A stretch of 64,000 nucleotides of DNA from Terriglobia bacterium (GTDB taxonomy: Bacteria; Acidobacteriota; Terriglobia; Terriglobales; Acidobacteriaceae): assembly GCA_020072585.1 (NCBI GenBank), contig JAIQGL010000014.1, forward strand, positions 154,658-218,657. Direction: 5' to 3'. Below, piece after piece: positions 33,937-43,727 of this stretch. The stretch's first letter is position 1; each line of letters starts with the position of its first letter. The translations under genes and the position numbers were made by a program. The notes beneath the pieces were generated by a model. That model had not been told where the DNA came from and did no database searches. It was given only the letters and a program-made list of their open reading frames with translations.

Positions 33937-35085
33937 ATGAATACAAGTTTTGATCTTAACCGGTGTCCACTGATCGTGATCTGGGAGACAACGCAAGCCT
34001 GTGATCTGGCCTGCTGCCATTGCCGCGCCTGCGCGCAAGCCAAGCGGAGCCCGCTGGAACTCAGTACGCTGGAGGCCGAAAAACTGATTCATGATGTCGC
34101 CGACCTGAATCCGCCGATCTTCATTCTGACTGGCGGTGATCCGTTAAAGCGTTCCGACATCTTCTATCTTGTGCGCCGCGCCGTGGCCCACGGCCTGCAT
34201 CCGGCGATGACGCCCAGTGCCACTCCTCTGCTCACGCGCGAGGCCATCGCCGAATTGAAGAAGGCGCATCTCTCAAGGATGGCCGTGAGCCTGGATGGCT
34301 CGGCCCCGGCACTGCATGACGCATTTCGCGGCGTTGACGGCTCGTATGCCCGCACCCTTGAAGCAATCCACTGGGCCAACGAGTTCGGCCTTCCCATCCA
34401 GGTAAACACTAGCATCTCCAAACGCAACATTCATGATCTGGAGAACATGGCGAACCTTCTGAAACAGTTCAAACTTGTATTGTGGAGCGCGTTCTTTCTG
34501 GTGCCTACAGGCCGCGCACAGATGGCAGACCTGCTTTCCGCCGACGAAGTGGAACAGGCATTTGCCACCCTGTACCGTTTTTCCAAAACGCTGCCTTTTA
34601 AAGTGAAGACCACTGAGGCGCAGCATTATCGCCGCTACATTATCCAGCAGCGGATGCAGGGCAAAGCGAAGGGCACAATTGCAATCAGCGGTCATGGATG
34701 GGAAAAGGCCGTTCCCGGACTTCTCCCAATCAATGATGGCAAAGGTTTTGTTTTTGTCTCTCACACGGGCGAAGTTTGTCCGAGCGGATTTTTACCGGTC
34801 TCCGCGGGCAATGTGCGGACAGAGAGTCTGACAGAAATCTATCGCAATTCACCTTTGCTGATGGGGCTGCGCAATACTTCCAACCTGCAAGGGAAATGTG
34901 GCGCATGCGAGTTCAAGGAAATCTGCGGCGGCTCGCGCGCACGCGCCTATGCCGTGAGCGGAAATATGTTCGCGGAAGATCCCTGCTGCAATTACATTCC
35001 CAAAAAGCTGGTACGTGAGCCCCAGCAACTTGAAGCAGACAATAATTTTTCAGAGAGTGGGGACCTCTTAATCCCATCGAACTAG
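33937..35085 (+). CDS. Radical SAM/SPASM protein, NirJ/AhbC/AhbD-like
   Basis: From ATG 33937 (MNTSFDLNRCPLIVIWETTQ) the 382-residue product carries the radical SAM cluster motif Cys22-x3-Cys26-x2-Cys29 (CDLACCHC). The glycine motif ILTGGDPL and VSLDGSAPALHDAFRG follow. A C-terminal SPASM-type cysteine set is present (EVCPSGF, CGACEFKEICGGSRARAYA, DPCC). The sequence resembles the heme d1/heme-biosynthesis NirJ and AhbC/AhbD group and related peptide-modifying enzymes. Divergence from a cytochrome c gene and the shared operators favour a tetrapyrrole role. The exact reaction is not decided. Confidence 0.82.
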   Translation: MNTSFDLNRCPLIVIWETTQACDLACCHCRACAQAKRSPLELSTLEAEKLIHDVADLNPPIFILTGGDPLKRSDIFYLVRRAVAHGLHPAMTPSATPLLTREAIAELKKAHLSRMAVSLDGSAPALHDAFRGVDGSYARTLEAIHWANEFGLPIQVNTSISKRNIHDLENMANLLKQFKLVLWSAFFLVPTGRAQMADLLSADEVEQAFATLYRFSKTLPFKVKTTEAQHYRRYIIQQRMQGKAKGTIAISGHGWEKAVPGLLPINDGKGFVFVSHTGEVCPSGFLPVSAGNVRTESLTEIYRNSPLLMGLRNTSNLQGKCGACEFKEICGGSRARAYAVSGNMFAEDPCCNYIPKKLVREPQQLEADNNFSESGDLLIPSN

Positions 35086-35288
35086 AGTCCACGCACGCAT
35101 TCGTGGCGACCTTCACGGCAGAGACGCTGGATTGCTCCTGAGCAATTCCAGCTGCTCTGCCTTTCTGCGCCATTCATGTCAAACCAAGGCAAACCGTAGC
35201 GAAGCCACCCTATCTAATGTCCTTAGCGCTGCTTCCCATTCACTCTCAGGGGCCGGAGCAAAAAGGCCGAAAGTACCAGGAGGACGTA

Positions 35289-35777
35289 ATGAGAAAGATC
35301 TATTTGATTACCGCGATTCTATTGTTGTCGTCGGTTTGGGTGGTGGCGCAAACCTCACCCAGCGCACAGCAACCAGCCAATCCGAGCACCAGCGCTCCAT
35401 CGCAAACTTCACCCAGCCAGCAGCCCACCGTTCCCGATAGCAGCTCAACCACAACACAAACCACAACGACGCAGACTACGCAGACTTCAACTGACAGCTC
35501 CACCGCGATTGAAGGCTGCCTGAGCGGCTCCGCAGGTAACTTTACGCTGACCGACCAATCGGGGAAAGCATGGCAGCTTGCCGGTGATACTTCAAAGCTG
35601 AGTGACCACGTGGGCCATCAGGTCCGCATCATGGGAAATGACGCCAGCAGTTCAGCCGCCGGCGCCAGTCCGAGCAGCGGCGCACCGGCTTCGAGCGGAG
35701 CGGGAGCGGCTTCAGGATCAACGTTTACCGTGAAGAAAGTAAAAATGATCTCGACTAGCTGCCCCACCAGCAAATAA
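35289..35777 (+). CDS. Secreted Ser/Thr/Gln-rich protein
   Basis: From ATG 35289, preceded by AGGAGGA, the 162-residue product has a signal peptide (MRKIYLITAILLLSSVWVVA). A low-complexity Pro/Ser/Gln/Thr linker covers about 22-72 (STTTQTTTTQTTQTSTDSST). A small beta domain follows (AIEGCLSGSAGNFTLTDQSG, WQLAGDTSKLSDHVGHQVRI), then a Gly/Ser/Ala tail ending in ISTSC. The beta domain is of a kind frequent in acidobacterial exported proteins (DUF5818-like); function unknown. A strong terminator follows. Confidence 0.72.
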   Translation: MRKIYLITAILLLSSVWVVAQTSPSAQQPANPSTSAPSQTSPSQQPTVPDSSSTTTQTTTTQTTQTSTDSSTAIEGCLSGSAGNFTLTDQSGKAWQLAGDTSKLSDHVGHQVRIMGNDASSSAAGASPSSGAPASSGAGAASGSTFTVKKVKMISTSCPTSK

Positions 35778-35799
35778 GCAGCTCACGTACGTTCTTTAT

Positions 35800-35836
35800 A
35801 ACCCCCATGGCGTCATGCTATGGGGGTTGTTTTTGC
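35800..35836 (+). terminator. Rho-independent terminator
   Basis: AACCCCCAT, loop GGCGTCATGCT, ATGGGGGTT is followed by GTTTTTG. It closes the secreted Ser/Thr-rich gene. Confidence 0.88.
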
Positions 35837-35883
35837 ATTCCGGATTTCGCGTTCTTCTTTGCGCTCTTTATATTCTTAACGCT

Positions 35884-37017
35884 CTAGGGATTGACGTGCA
35901 GACGGCCATCGCGGAGCACGGTGCATTTCCGGTCGCGCCAGACAATGGTGTCACCGCCGAAGCCACTGATCCATACCAGGAAACCAATCACATCCTGAAG
36001 GGGCAGCAACCACCACTGCTTTTGCGTGACCGGATCGTGCAAAACATAGCGCGCCGTGGCCGCTGCGGCAAGGCCGCGCAGAGCCAGAGTAAGCAGGACC
36101 GCGGGCCATGCGGCGTGATACACGATGCAGAGCAGCAGGGCCCATGGCAGAGGATAGGTGAAAACCTGTCCCCAATAACCGGCGGGACGCGAACGGCGCG
36201 TGCTGCGGGCCCAGCGCAGACGATGCCCTAGATTGCTCATCATGGCCTGGCTGCCAATGCGATGCTCAATCACCTGCGTGGAGAGCAGCACTCCATGCCC
36301 CATCTCCGCGGCACGGTGGCCAATGACAAAATCTTCCGCCAGGAACTCCTGCAGGTAACCAAAGCCGCCCATGTCTTCAAGCACGCTGCGGCGGACCGCC
36401 ACTGTGCAGCCCAGTGCGAAGCGCATTCCTTCCAGCATGCGGGCCACCATCACGCCGCCCAGCAGTTCGGTGTTCATCCCAATCGCTTCCAGGCGCGACC
36501 AGAGACTCTCACCCGGCACGGCCAGATAGGGGCAGGAAATCAATCCAATGCGCCGTTCCTGAAACTCCCGCGCCAGATTCGCCAGGAGACTGGGCTTGAC
36601 GCGCACATCGCTGTCACTCATTACCAGCAAATCATGGCGGGCCTCACGCACCATGCGGTTCAAACTGAAAGCCTTGGCATTGGGAATGGGAGATTCTCCG
36701 GTAACGATCAGGCGCGCGCTGATTTTACCGCTGAATTCACGCATGATTTTCTCGGCCACGGGTACCGCAGGATCGTCTATGCGATGAACTCCCAGAATCA
36801 CTTCATATTCGGGATAGTCCTGCACAAAAAAGCTACGCAGGTTTTCCTCCAGGCCATCGTCATGGCCGCAGAGCGGCTTCAGGATGCTGACAGGTGGCTT
36901 GTCTCCGGGTGCAGGCAGGCAGGTAGACAGGAATTGCCGTGTGGCAACAAGGATGAGCACACAATAGACGAGCGAACCGGTGAGCAGGACTGCCAGTGCT
37001 GTTACAAGGATCACCAT
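35884..37017 (-). CDS. Glycosyltransferase family 2/21, HpnI-like
   Basis: The 377-residue enzyme has an N-terminal membrane helix (LVTALAVLLTGSLVYCVLIL) and a GT-A domain. Ceramide-glucosyltransferase-type motifs are PPVSILKPLCGHDDGLEENL, VMSDSDVRV (DxD), FLAEDFVIG and the R-x2-RW-like LRWARSTRRSRPAGYWG. Two or three C-terminal helices follow. The closest bacterial group I recognise is HpnI, which adds N-acetylglucosamine to bacteriohopanetetrol. No other hopanoid gene is in the window, so a different lipid acceptor is possible. It overlaps the upstream membrane glycosyltransferase by seven bases. Confidence 0.78.
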   Translation of the reverse strand: MVILVTALAVLLTGSLVYCVLILVATRQFLSTCLPAPGDKPPVSILKPLCGHDDGLEENLRSFFVQDYPEYEVILGVHRIDDPAVPVAEKIMREFSGKISARLIVTGESPIPNAKAFSLNRMVREARHDLLVMSDSDVRVKPSLLANLAREFQERRIGLISCPYLAVPGESLWSRLEAIGMNTELLGGVMVARMLEGMRFALGCTVAVRRSVLEDMGGFGYLQEFLAEDFVIGHRAAEMGHGVLLSTQVIEHRIGSQAMMSNLGHRLRWARSTRRSRPAGYWGQVFTYPLPWALLLCIVYHAAWPAVLLTLALRGLAAAATARYVLHDPVTQKQWWLLPLQDVIGFLVWISGFGGDTIVWRDRKCTVLRDGRLHVNP

Positions 37018-38963
37018 AACGCGGGTTTGTTCTCCATTTTGGAGCCGTCCGCAGTCGCGCCGGAAAGGCCGTTGGTAAAAAGAAACTTGCCGCCGCTTTC
37101 AGCCACCTGGTGGAGCCGGGCGGGACCGACCAGGGCGCTTAGACGTGCAAGTCCACTGCGGTCGGCCACCAGATAACAGCGAATTGTACCCCAGACCCGC
37201 ACAAATTCGGCATCATCAATAAAAACATGGGGCGATCCCGGGGCATAAGAGCCGTACTCCAGATTGTTCACGCGGCCATTCAGCAACAGCGCACTTTGAT
37301 TGGAATAAAAGAATACGGAGGAGAATGGATAGTACGCGCCATCCACGATCAGCCGGCCATCAGGCTCGTGGTTCAGCGCCTCTGCCAAGGGTCGCGAAGA
37401 AAGGTATGGATCGAAGACGACCAGCGCCATACGGCTCGCGTGCAGGAACAAGACCATCATTACGGCAAAAGCAATAAAGGCCCGGCGGCCCTTGAGCCAT
37501 ACCCCAGCGACGCCCGCAAGGAATCCCACGCCGGCCAGAATGAGCGGCGCCCGCAGATAAGCGAAGGAATGCAGGGTCAAATCGCCCAAGTGTCCAAGTG
37601 AAAGCGTGTAAGACTCTGGGTGCTGCTGCAAAGCGCTGGAGATATCGCCGGTGGCCGGCGTATTTCGCACCGCGAACAGGACTGCCGCAATCACCATGGC
37701 GGCTGCCGCTGAGACTATAGCAAGAACCCTGGTACCGGCGGTTATCAACTTTCCTTCACGATCCGTTCCTTCTTGACCCTTTCCTTGACCCATGGCACAA
37801 CCCAGCAGGAGCGCGAGCGCTGGATACATCGGCATTGAGTAGTATTCCTGCGTAGTGGAGAAGGTGAAGAAGAGCAGCAGAAATCCCGCCCAGCAGAGCG
37901 CGAGCAGCCGCGTGCGTCCGGCCCGGTCCACCGGCTTGTAGCCAAGCTTGACTGTAGCCGGCAGATAAGCGCTCCAGGGGAAGAGCCATAACAGGTTCAA
38001 CAGCCAAAACGCCAGCCGCGGTACCGTGTTGTAGTCGTGCGGATAGCGCAGGCCCAAAAACCTAAGTAAGTGCTCATTGATGAAATAAAACCAGAAGAAT
38101 CCGTGATACTCACCCGGCCCGCTGTGCATGCTGAAATTAACATACGGAGGCATGCGTAACGTTGCCAGCACATGCCACGGAGCAGCGATCAACAGAAAGA
38201 TCAGGCTTACGCTGACAGGACGCAGTCGCCGCCATGTCTCACGCGGAAAAAGTTGCCGCGTCAAGACCAGATAAAGCAGCGCTCCGCCCACGGGGACCAC
38301 CAGCGCGATCAGGCCTTTTAGTAGAACACCCACGCCCAGTGAAACGCCGAGGACAGCGGCCCACAAGCGCGGCTTCTGCTCTTCTCCGTCTTCATTCAAC
38401 GCGCGCTGGAACGCCATGAAACAGAGACAAACCGTCAGGGTAAGAATTACGTCAGGAATAAGAATGCGTGTAAAGAGAAAGAGCCCTACTGAAGTGGCCA
38501 GCGCCAGCCCGGCATAAAAGCCGGCACGGCGTCCGAATGCCCAGGCGCCATACCGGGCGGTAGCTAAACACAACAGGACCGCGGCCAGTGCCGTTGGGAT
38601 ACGCGCCACCCAGTCATGCACTCCCAAAATCAGGTAGCAGATGGCAATGAGCCAATACGGTAGCGGCGCCTTTTCAATGTAGGGCACGCCATTTAGATGA
38701 GGGATAACCCAGTCGCCCGACTCCATCATGTTGCGCGCCATCTGGCCATGCACTGCATCCACGTCATCCATGAGTCCAGGAGGCGAGACGATACAGCCAA
38801 AGAAAACGATGACAGCAACAATCACCAGCGCTATCTCGTAATGCGCACGCGGACGCCGCATGGAAGCGGTGACGGAACCATCGATCTTGGCCGGTTCCAG
38901 CTGTTCCGCGAGTTCGTTTACCGGAGAAATATTGCCCACTCTTTCATCATACCCGTGCAACAC
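37011..38963 (-). CDS. ArnT/PMT-family membrane glycosyltransferase
   Basis: The 650-residue integral membrane protein has the GT-C signature near the N-terminus: MDDVDAVHGQMARNMMESGD, WVIPHLNGVPYIEKAPLPYW. The acidic pair sits in the first periplasmic loop, as in ArnT and related lipid-linked-sugar transferases. About 12 hydrophobic segments and a small C-terminal periplasmic domain follow. GTG 38963 opens the frame; ATG 38861 is an alternative start, and the N-terminal 34 residues are unsupported. It is cotranscribed with the HpnI-like enzyme, so the pair may glycosylate lipid or lipid A. Confidence 0.82.
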   Translation of the reverse strand: MLHGYDERVGNISPVNELAEQLEPAKIDGSVTASMRRPRAHYEIALVIVAVIVFFGCIVSPPGLMDDVDAVHGQMARNMMESGDWVIPHLNGVPYIEKAPLPYWLIAICYLILGVHDWVARIPTALAAVLLCLATARYGAWAFGRRAGFYAGLALATSVGLFLFTRILIPDVILTLTVCLCFMAFQRALNEDGEEQKPRLWAAVLGVSLGVGVLLKGLIALVVPVGGALLYLVLTRQLFPRETWRRLRPVSVSLIFLLIAAPWHVLATLRMPPYVNFSMHSGPGEYHGFFWFYFINEHLLRFLGLRYPHDYNTVPRLAFWLLNLLWLFPWSAYLPATVKLGYKPVDRAGRTRLLALCWAGFLLLFFTFSTTQEYYSMPMYPALALLLGCAMGQGKGQEGTDREGKLITAGTRVLAIVSAAAAMVIAAVLFAVRNTPATGDISSALQQHPESYTLSLGHLGDLTLHSFAYLRAPLILAGVGFLAGVAGVWLKGRRAFIAFAVMMVLFLHASRMALVVFDPYLSSRPLAEALNHEPDGRLIVDGAYYPFSSVFFYSNQSALLLNGRVNNLEYGSYAPGSPHVFIDDAEFVRVWGTIRCYLVADRSGLARLSALVGPARLHQVAESGGKFLFTNGLSGATADGSKMENKPALW

Positions 38964-39407
38964 ACTAAACTCGCGTGGCCGCCGCTATTTGTGCTCACGG
39001 TTAAGAGAATTTTGGCATCACTTTGGTGCTGTGTAGCGCGTGATATCGGCCCATGACCGACTGATTAGGATTTGTAAACGATCACGGCGGCATTTTGAAC
39101 ACTGGATTTGTAAAAAAACTGTAAATACCAGGAGTGCATAAATGGCATTCCTGACTACAATATTCCCGGGCGAATCAGGCTAAGAAACTTCTCGTTGCTA
39201 AGAAGTGTAAAGGTTACGCGCCTGGGACAATTCAGTCGTAAGATGATGGGCGAGGGCCGGTTCATTTTCGGCCAACGCAATGCGGTGTTGACAAGTGGAC
39301 GATTGAACGCACTTGTCCGGCGGAACATTTGGCGGCACTCGGGGTTCCTGTTTTTCAGGACTAGACGCATTCACTGGCGCAATGGCGCGCTTAGCGGAGT
39401 TAGATTC
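38964..39407. other. Divergent intergenic region with an operator-like palindrome
   Basis: No gene is supported in 444 bases. GACAAGTG (39290-39297) and CACTTGTC (39310-39317) form a perfect eight-base inverted repeat with 12-base spacing. It overlaps a TTGACA-like hexamer at 39288-39293. It could be a regulator site for the gene at 39408. Confidence 0.4.
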
Positions 39408-40109
39408 ATGAGCCTGAAACGGAAAGTTGCGACAGCGATAGCAGTGGTTGGCGTGGCTTCCCTGGTGACATTCCTGCAAGTTGAGGCCAGCCATGAGACT
39501 GACGACCAGATCGGCGCGGAGGCCGTATGGAATGCAGGCACGGATGATCTGAACGAGATCGGAAAAACATGCGTGAATGTCCAGCCTGCGGAATACAGTC
39601 ACTGTTTCATTGAACAGATGGGTGGGTACGCTTCATCAGACGCTGTGGCCTTCAGCCAATTGCTGTCTGCGCAAAAGCCGTCACGCATCGGGTATCTCGA
39701 CGGGATGCGGGAGGCAGGCCTGGTAGACCTGGGGCATGTCGCGTATCCGGGAAGTGCAAAATCAAACCAGGGATGGGTCCTGCTGAACGGCGTTCCCGCC
39801 CTCGTCAACGTGGATGACATTGCCCTGCTGCCCCGCGCGGAGATGGAGAAAGATCCTCAGTTCGCTGCTTTGCGGAAAATTCATCCGGGCCTTGAACTGG
39901 CTGTTCTTGACAGCCAGCGTAGCTCTGACTCGTCGCCTAAGATCGAACAACTCGCCAACGGCGGAGAGAGGTTCGTCATCCCTTATTCTCTTCAAGGAGC
40001 TTGTGGCGACTGCGCTCCTGTCGCCCAGGCCACTTTTGGCTTTGATTTCGATCCTGCCGGTCAATTCCTGGGCGTGAAATTTATTCGTGTAGTTACGGTG
40101 CAACCGTAA
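39408..40109 (+). CDS. Secreted protein of unknown function (233 aa)
   Basis: From ATG 39408, preceded by GGAG, the product begins MSLKRKVATAIAVVGVASLV, a signal peptide. The mature part has four cysteines suggesting disulfides (GKTCVNVQ, YSHCFIEQ, GACGDCAPV) and a C-terminal strand block (ATFGFDFDPAGQFLGVKFIR). The open frame extends 71 codons upstream but has no ribosome site. I recognise no family. The last block resembles proteins that report a measured value or bind a ligand, but no function is claimed. Confidence 0.65.
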   Translation: MSLKRKVATAIAVVGVASLVTFLQVEASHETDDQIGAEAVWNAGTDDLNEIGKTCVNVQPAEYSHCFIEQMGGYASSDAVAFSQLLSAQKPSRIGYLDGMREAGLVDLGHVAYPGSAKSNQGWVLLNGVPALVNVDDIALLPRAEMEKDPQFAALRKIHPGLELAVLDSQRSSDSSPKIEQLANGGERFVIPYSLQGACGDCAPVAQATFGFDFDPAGQFLGVKFIRVVTVQP

Positions 40110-40154
40110 CCCCCTTCAGCCAAACAGAAAAGCAGATAAGGTTTTTTAAAAGAA

Positions 40155-40170
40155 TGTGAGTTATCTCACA
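40155..40170 (+). promoter_or_regulatory. CRP/FNR-family operator, perfect palindrome
   Basis: TGTGAGTTATCTCACA matches TGTGA-N6-TCACA and is itself nearly fully palindromic. Its centre is 65 bases before the ATG of the Pat-like gene. Confidence 0.78.
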
Positions 40171-40227
40171 TCCCTTGGATTTTTGGGGTGCTAATCTCTT
40201 CTTTTGTAAAGAGGGCCTTCGGGAACC

Positions 40228-42975
40228 ATGAGTAGTAATCTAGTACACACTATGCCATCTCTGCCGGAACCGAGGGGACTTGAATCCACAGCACCTGCGT
40301 GGCCGCCAAGTCCGCTGGCGCCAATCTTTCATCCCCGAACGGTGGCCGTTATTGGCGCAACCGAAAAACCCGCCAGCGTGGGCCGGACAGTGTTGCGCAA
40401 CCTGATGGAGCAACCTTCCGGGGCCACGATTTTTCCCATCAACCCCCACCGGACGAATGTGCTGGGGATCAGGTGCTACCCCAATATCGCGGCGATTGGA
40501 GAAGTGGTTGATCTGGCGATTGTTATCACGCCGGCCGCCACGGTCCCTGACGTGTTGCAGGAATGCGTGGATGCGGGTGTTCGCGGCGCTATTGTAATTT
40601 CTGCCGGATTTGCCGAAATGGGCGCTGAAGGGAAAGCGCTGGAGAAAAAAATTCACCAGGTACTGGCGGCGGGACATTTGCGGCTGATCGGCCCAAACTG
40701 CGTGGGGGTAATGAACCCACGCACCGGATTAAACGCAACTTTCGCCCAATCCAATGCGTTGCCGGGCAACATTGCCTTCCTCAGCCAGAGCGGCGCTCTC
40801 TGCACTGCCGTCCTGGACTGGAGCCGGCGTGAAAATGTCGGCTTCAGCGGCGTGGTTTCCGTGGGATCAATGCTGGACGTGAGCTGGGGCGACCTCATTT
40901 ACCACTATGGCGATGACGCCTATACCTCCAGCATTCTGATTTACATGGAGTCGATCGGTGATGCGCGCAGCTTCCTCTCCGCGGCACGGGAAGTAGCGCT
41001 GCGCAAACCGATCATCGTGATCAAGCCGGGACGGACGGAAGCGGCGAGAAAGGCCGCGGCTTCGCACACAGGATCGATTACGGGCTCCGATGAGGTTTTT
41101 GAAGCGGCATTCCGCCGCTGCGGCATCCTGCGCGTGGCAAGCATCAGCGAGTTGTTTGACATGGCTGAGGTGCTGAGCAAACAACCCAGACCGCGTGGAC
41201 CACGGCTGGCCGTGGTGACCAATGCGGGCGGCGCAGGCGTGCTGGCGACAGATGCTCTGCTGGCCAACGGCGGACAACTGGCACAGCTCTCCGCTCAAAC
41301 ACATGAAGCACTCAACAAACTTCTGCCCGCCGCGTGGAGCCATGCCAATCCAGTGGATACGCTGGGTGACTGCATTCCTGAGATGTATGCCAAAGCCCTG
41401 CAGGCTGTGGCCGAAGATCCAGGCTGCGATGCCGTACTCTCCATTCTTGCGCCCCAGGGAATGACCGAACCGGAACAGGCAGCGGGCCTGGTGCGCAAGG
41501 CCGCGGAGACCATCAAGAAACCGCTACTGGCCAGCTGGATGGGCGGGAGCCGCATGCAACTTGCAGCCAACGTATTGAATGAAGCCCGCATTCCCACCTT
41601 TGAATATCCTGATGCAGCCGCGCGCAGCTTTGCCTACATGTGGCGCTACAGCTCCAACCTGCAATCGCTCTATGAGACCCCCATGTTTGCTGGAGACCTG
41701 CCGGAAGATGGCCCGCGGCGCGTGACGGAAATTATTGCCGGCGCGGTGGCGAAGGGCCGCACCGTGCTGACCGAGCATGAATCGAAACAGGTGCTGGCGG
41801 CATACGAATTGCCGGTTACGCCCTCAAAGATCGCCGTCTCGGCGGACGAAGCGGTTGCAGCCGCGGAAGGCATTGGCTATCCGGTGGTGCTCAAGTTGAA
41901 TTCTGAGACGGTCACGCATAAATCCGATCGTGGCGGCGTGCACCTGGGCTTGAAAGACGCCGCAGCGGTCCGCTCGGCTTTTACGCTGATTCAAGCCGCC
42001 TTCTCAAGTGACGGCAGCTTCCAGGGTGTAACGGTGCAGCCGATGATCAGCACTTCCGGTTACGAGCTGATTCTGGGCAGCTCCACTGACCCACAGTTCG
42101 GGCCGGTGCTGGTGTTCGGACTGGGCGGCCAACTGGTTGAGGTGCTGCGCGACAATGCCCATGCCCTGCCGCCTCTCACCACCACGCTGGCACGCCTCAC
42201 GATGGAGAATACGCGTATTTTGCAGGCACTGAAGGGTGTACGCGGGCGCAAGCCGGTGGACCTGGAGAAATTGGAAGAACTGCTGGTGCGTTTCAGCGAG
42301 CTGGTGATAGAGAACCCTCGCATCGCCGATATAGAAATCAATCCCCTGTTGGCAAGCGCTGAAGGAATTGTAGCGCTGGATGCGAGAGTCATTCTGCATC
42401 CGGCCAGCGTGCGCGATGCCGAGTTGCCGAGGCCAGCCATCCGTCCTTATCCAAGCCAATATATTTCCTGCTGGCAGACGCAGGATGGCACGAACTTCAC
42501 ATTGCGCCCGATCCGCCCGGACGATGAGCCGCTGATGGTGGAATTCCATCATCAACTCTCCGAAACAAGCGTCTATATGCGTTTCTTTCTGCCGTTGAAG
42601 CTGGACTTCCGTGTTTCCCATGAACGCCTCTTCACCAAGTGCTTCATCGACTATGACCGCGAGATCGGGTTGGTGGCTGAATACACGGACGAGGAGGGCG
42701 CACGCCGCATCGCCGGCATTGCGCGGCTGATCCGCAAACATTCTGACAATAGCGCCGAAGTAGCCTTTCTGGTGGCGGACAAATTCCAGAACCGCGGCCT
42801 GGGCACGCATCTGCTGGAGCGGATCATTGAGATCGCGCGCAAAGAAGGGATCGCCACGCTGGAAGGCGCAACGCTCTCTGACAACTTCAACATGAAAGAC
42901 ATGTTCATCAAAACCGGATTCCGCTTTGCGCCACCCGAGGAGGGAGTGGCGACAGCGGAACTGCACCTGGAATAA
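40228..42975 (+). CDS. Pat-like NDP-forming acyl-CoA synthetase fused to GNAT acetyltransferase
   Basis: The 915-residue protein has a CoA-binding domain (about 33-160, [20 protein letters not shown]) and two succinyl-CoA-ligase-like domains (about 165-480). An ATP-grasp domain follows (about 500-705, [20 protein letters not shown]), then a C-terminal GNAT domain (about 745-915, [20 protein letters not shown]). His280 in [20 protein letters not shown] sits where ADP-forming acetyl-CoA synthetases are phosphorylated, so ligase activity may be retained. Relatives (Pat/PatZ) acetylate lysines of metabolic enzymes such as acetyl-CoA synthetase. The TGTGA operator upstream parallels cAMP-CRP control of patZ in E. 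coli. Confidence 0.85.
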   Translation: MSSNLVHTMPSLPEPRGLESTAPAWPPSPLAPIFHPRTVAVIGATEKPASVGRTVLRNLMEQPSGATIFPINPHRTNVLGIRCYPNIAAIGEVVDLAIVITPAATVPDVLQECVDAGVRGAIVISAGFAEMGAEGKALEKKIHQVLAAGHLRLIGPNCVGVMNPRTGLNATFAQSNALPGNIAFLSQSGALCTAVLDWSRRENVGFSGVVSVGSMLDVSWGDLIYHYGDDAYTSSILIYMESIGDARSFLSAAREVALRKPIIVIKPGRTEAARKAAASHTGSITGSDEVFEAAFRRCGILRVASISELFDMAEVLSKQPRPRGPRLAVVTNAGGAGVLATDALLANGGQLAQLSAQTHEALNKLLPAAWSHANPVDTLGDCIPEMYAKALQAVAEDPGCDAVLSILAPQGMTEPEQAAGLVRKAAETIKKPLLASWMGGSRMQLAANVLNEARIPTFEYPDAAARSFAYMWRYSSNLQSLYETPMFAGDLPEDGPRRVTEIIAGAVAKGRTVLTEHESKQVLAAYELPVTPSKIAVSADEAVAAAEGIGYPVVLKLNSETVTHKSDRGGVHLGLKDAAAVRSAFTLIQAAFSSDGSFQGVTVQPMISTSGYELILGSSTDPQFGPVLVFGLGGQLVEVLRDNAHALPPLTTTLARLTMENTRILQALKGVRGRKPVDLEKLEELLVRFSELVIENPRIADIEINPLLASAEGIVALDARVILHPASVRDAELPRPAIRPYPSQYISCWQTQDGTNFTLRPIRPDDEPLMVEFHHQLSETSVYMRFFLPLKLDFRVSHERLFTKCFIDYDREIGLVAEYTDEEGARRIAGIARLIRKHSDNSAEVAFLVADKFQNRGLGTHLLERIIEIARKEGIATLEGATLSDNFNMKDMFIKTGFRFAPPEEGVATAELHLE

Positions 42976-43000
42976 CCACTCAAACCAAGGCCCTAAAGGG

Positions 43001-43016
43001 CGTGAGCGGCGTCACA
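43001..43016 (+). promoter_or_regulatory. Possible CRP/FNR-family operator, one mismatch
   Basis: CGTGAGCGGCGTCACA differs from TGTGA-N6-TCACA in the first base only. It lies 84 bases before the HdeD-like gene start. Confidence 0.4.
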
Positions 43017-43099
43017 TCGCCCCGCCCGCAAGAGCTCCACAATAGGCTGTAAGGATTATGAGTCCCGCCACCGATGGCTGAAAACAGGAGGAACTCAAT

Positions 43100-43726
43100 A
43101 TGATCCGCATGCTGATCAAGAATTGGTGGTTGCTATTGCTGCGTGGCGTTTTTGCGCTGGCATTTGCAATCTTCATTTATGCGTTTCTGCCATTTGTGCC
43201 GGCCCCACTGGTGCGGGAGCTGGCGTTTGCCGGCCTGACGGTCATCTTTGCCCTGTTCGCATCAGCTACAGGAATCATCACGGTCGCGTCCGCAGTGCGC
43301 GGCGCGGGCAAGGGTGGTTCGTCATGGCTTCTGCTGGCCGATGGCATTGCGGTGACCGCAGGCGGACTGATAATTCTTCTCTTGCCGGGACTGACTCTGA
43401 TCCACGTTATTCAACTCATTGGATTCACTTCACTGCTGGTGGGAGTCCTGGAGGTTATTGCCGGCATTCACCTGCGCCGCCATCTCACAGACGAACGGCT
43501 ATTGCTGGCGGGAGGCGTAGTTTCCATCATCTTCGCGTTTTGCCTGTTTATACCCCGTAGCCTTGATGTTCAGGCTGTGCTGATCTGGCTCTCTCTCTAC
43601 GCGGGAACCAATGGGCTGGCAATGGTAGGGCTGGCGTGGCGGCTGCGCCGGCTGAGAGAATCGATCCATGCACTGGCTGCGCCGAGGCCGGCTGGCAAAA
43701 CTGTAAAGCAATCGGGAGCGGCCTAA
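43100..43726 (+). CDS. HdeD/DUF308-family membrane protein
   Basis: The 208-residue protein begins MIRMLIKNWWLLLLRGVFAL with AGGAGG before the ATG. It has six hydrophobic helices in three hairpins (FAIFIYAFLPFV, ELAFAGLTVIFALFASATGI, GIAVTAGGLIILLLPGLTLI, ERLLLAGGVVSIIFAFCLFI), the HdeD layout. HdeD relatives are linked to acid resistance, but the family is widespread and the substrate unknown. Convergent with fdhE, one base apart. Confidence 0.8.
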   Translation: MIRMLIKNWWLLLLRGVFALAFAIFIYAFLPFVPAPLVRELAFAGLTVIFALFASATGIITVASAVRGAGKGGSSWLLLADGIAVTAGGLIILLLPGLTLIHVIQLIGFTSLLVGVLEVIAGIHLRRHLTDERLLLAGGVVSIIFAFCLFIPRSLDVQAVLIWLSLYAGTNGLAMVGLAWRLRRLRESIHALAAPRPAGKTVKQSGAA

Positions 43727-43727
43727 C

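Noticed and set aside
35860..35885. CTTTATATTCTTAACGC-like string resembling those upstream of the transporter 2 region (11390, 13768) as a KdpE box
   Set aside because: One copy lies at the end of convergent genes where an operator makes no sense, and the others differ in spacing, so the likeness is probably AT-rich chance.
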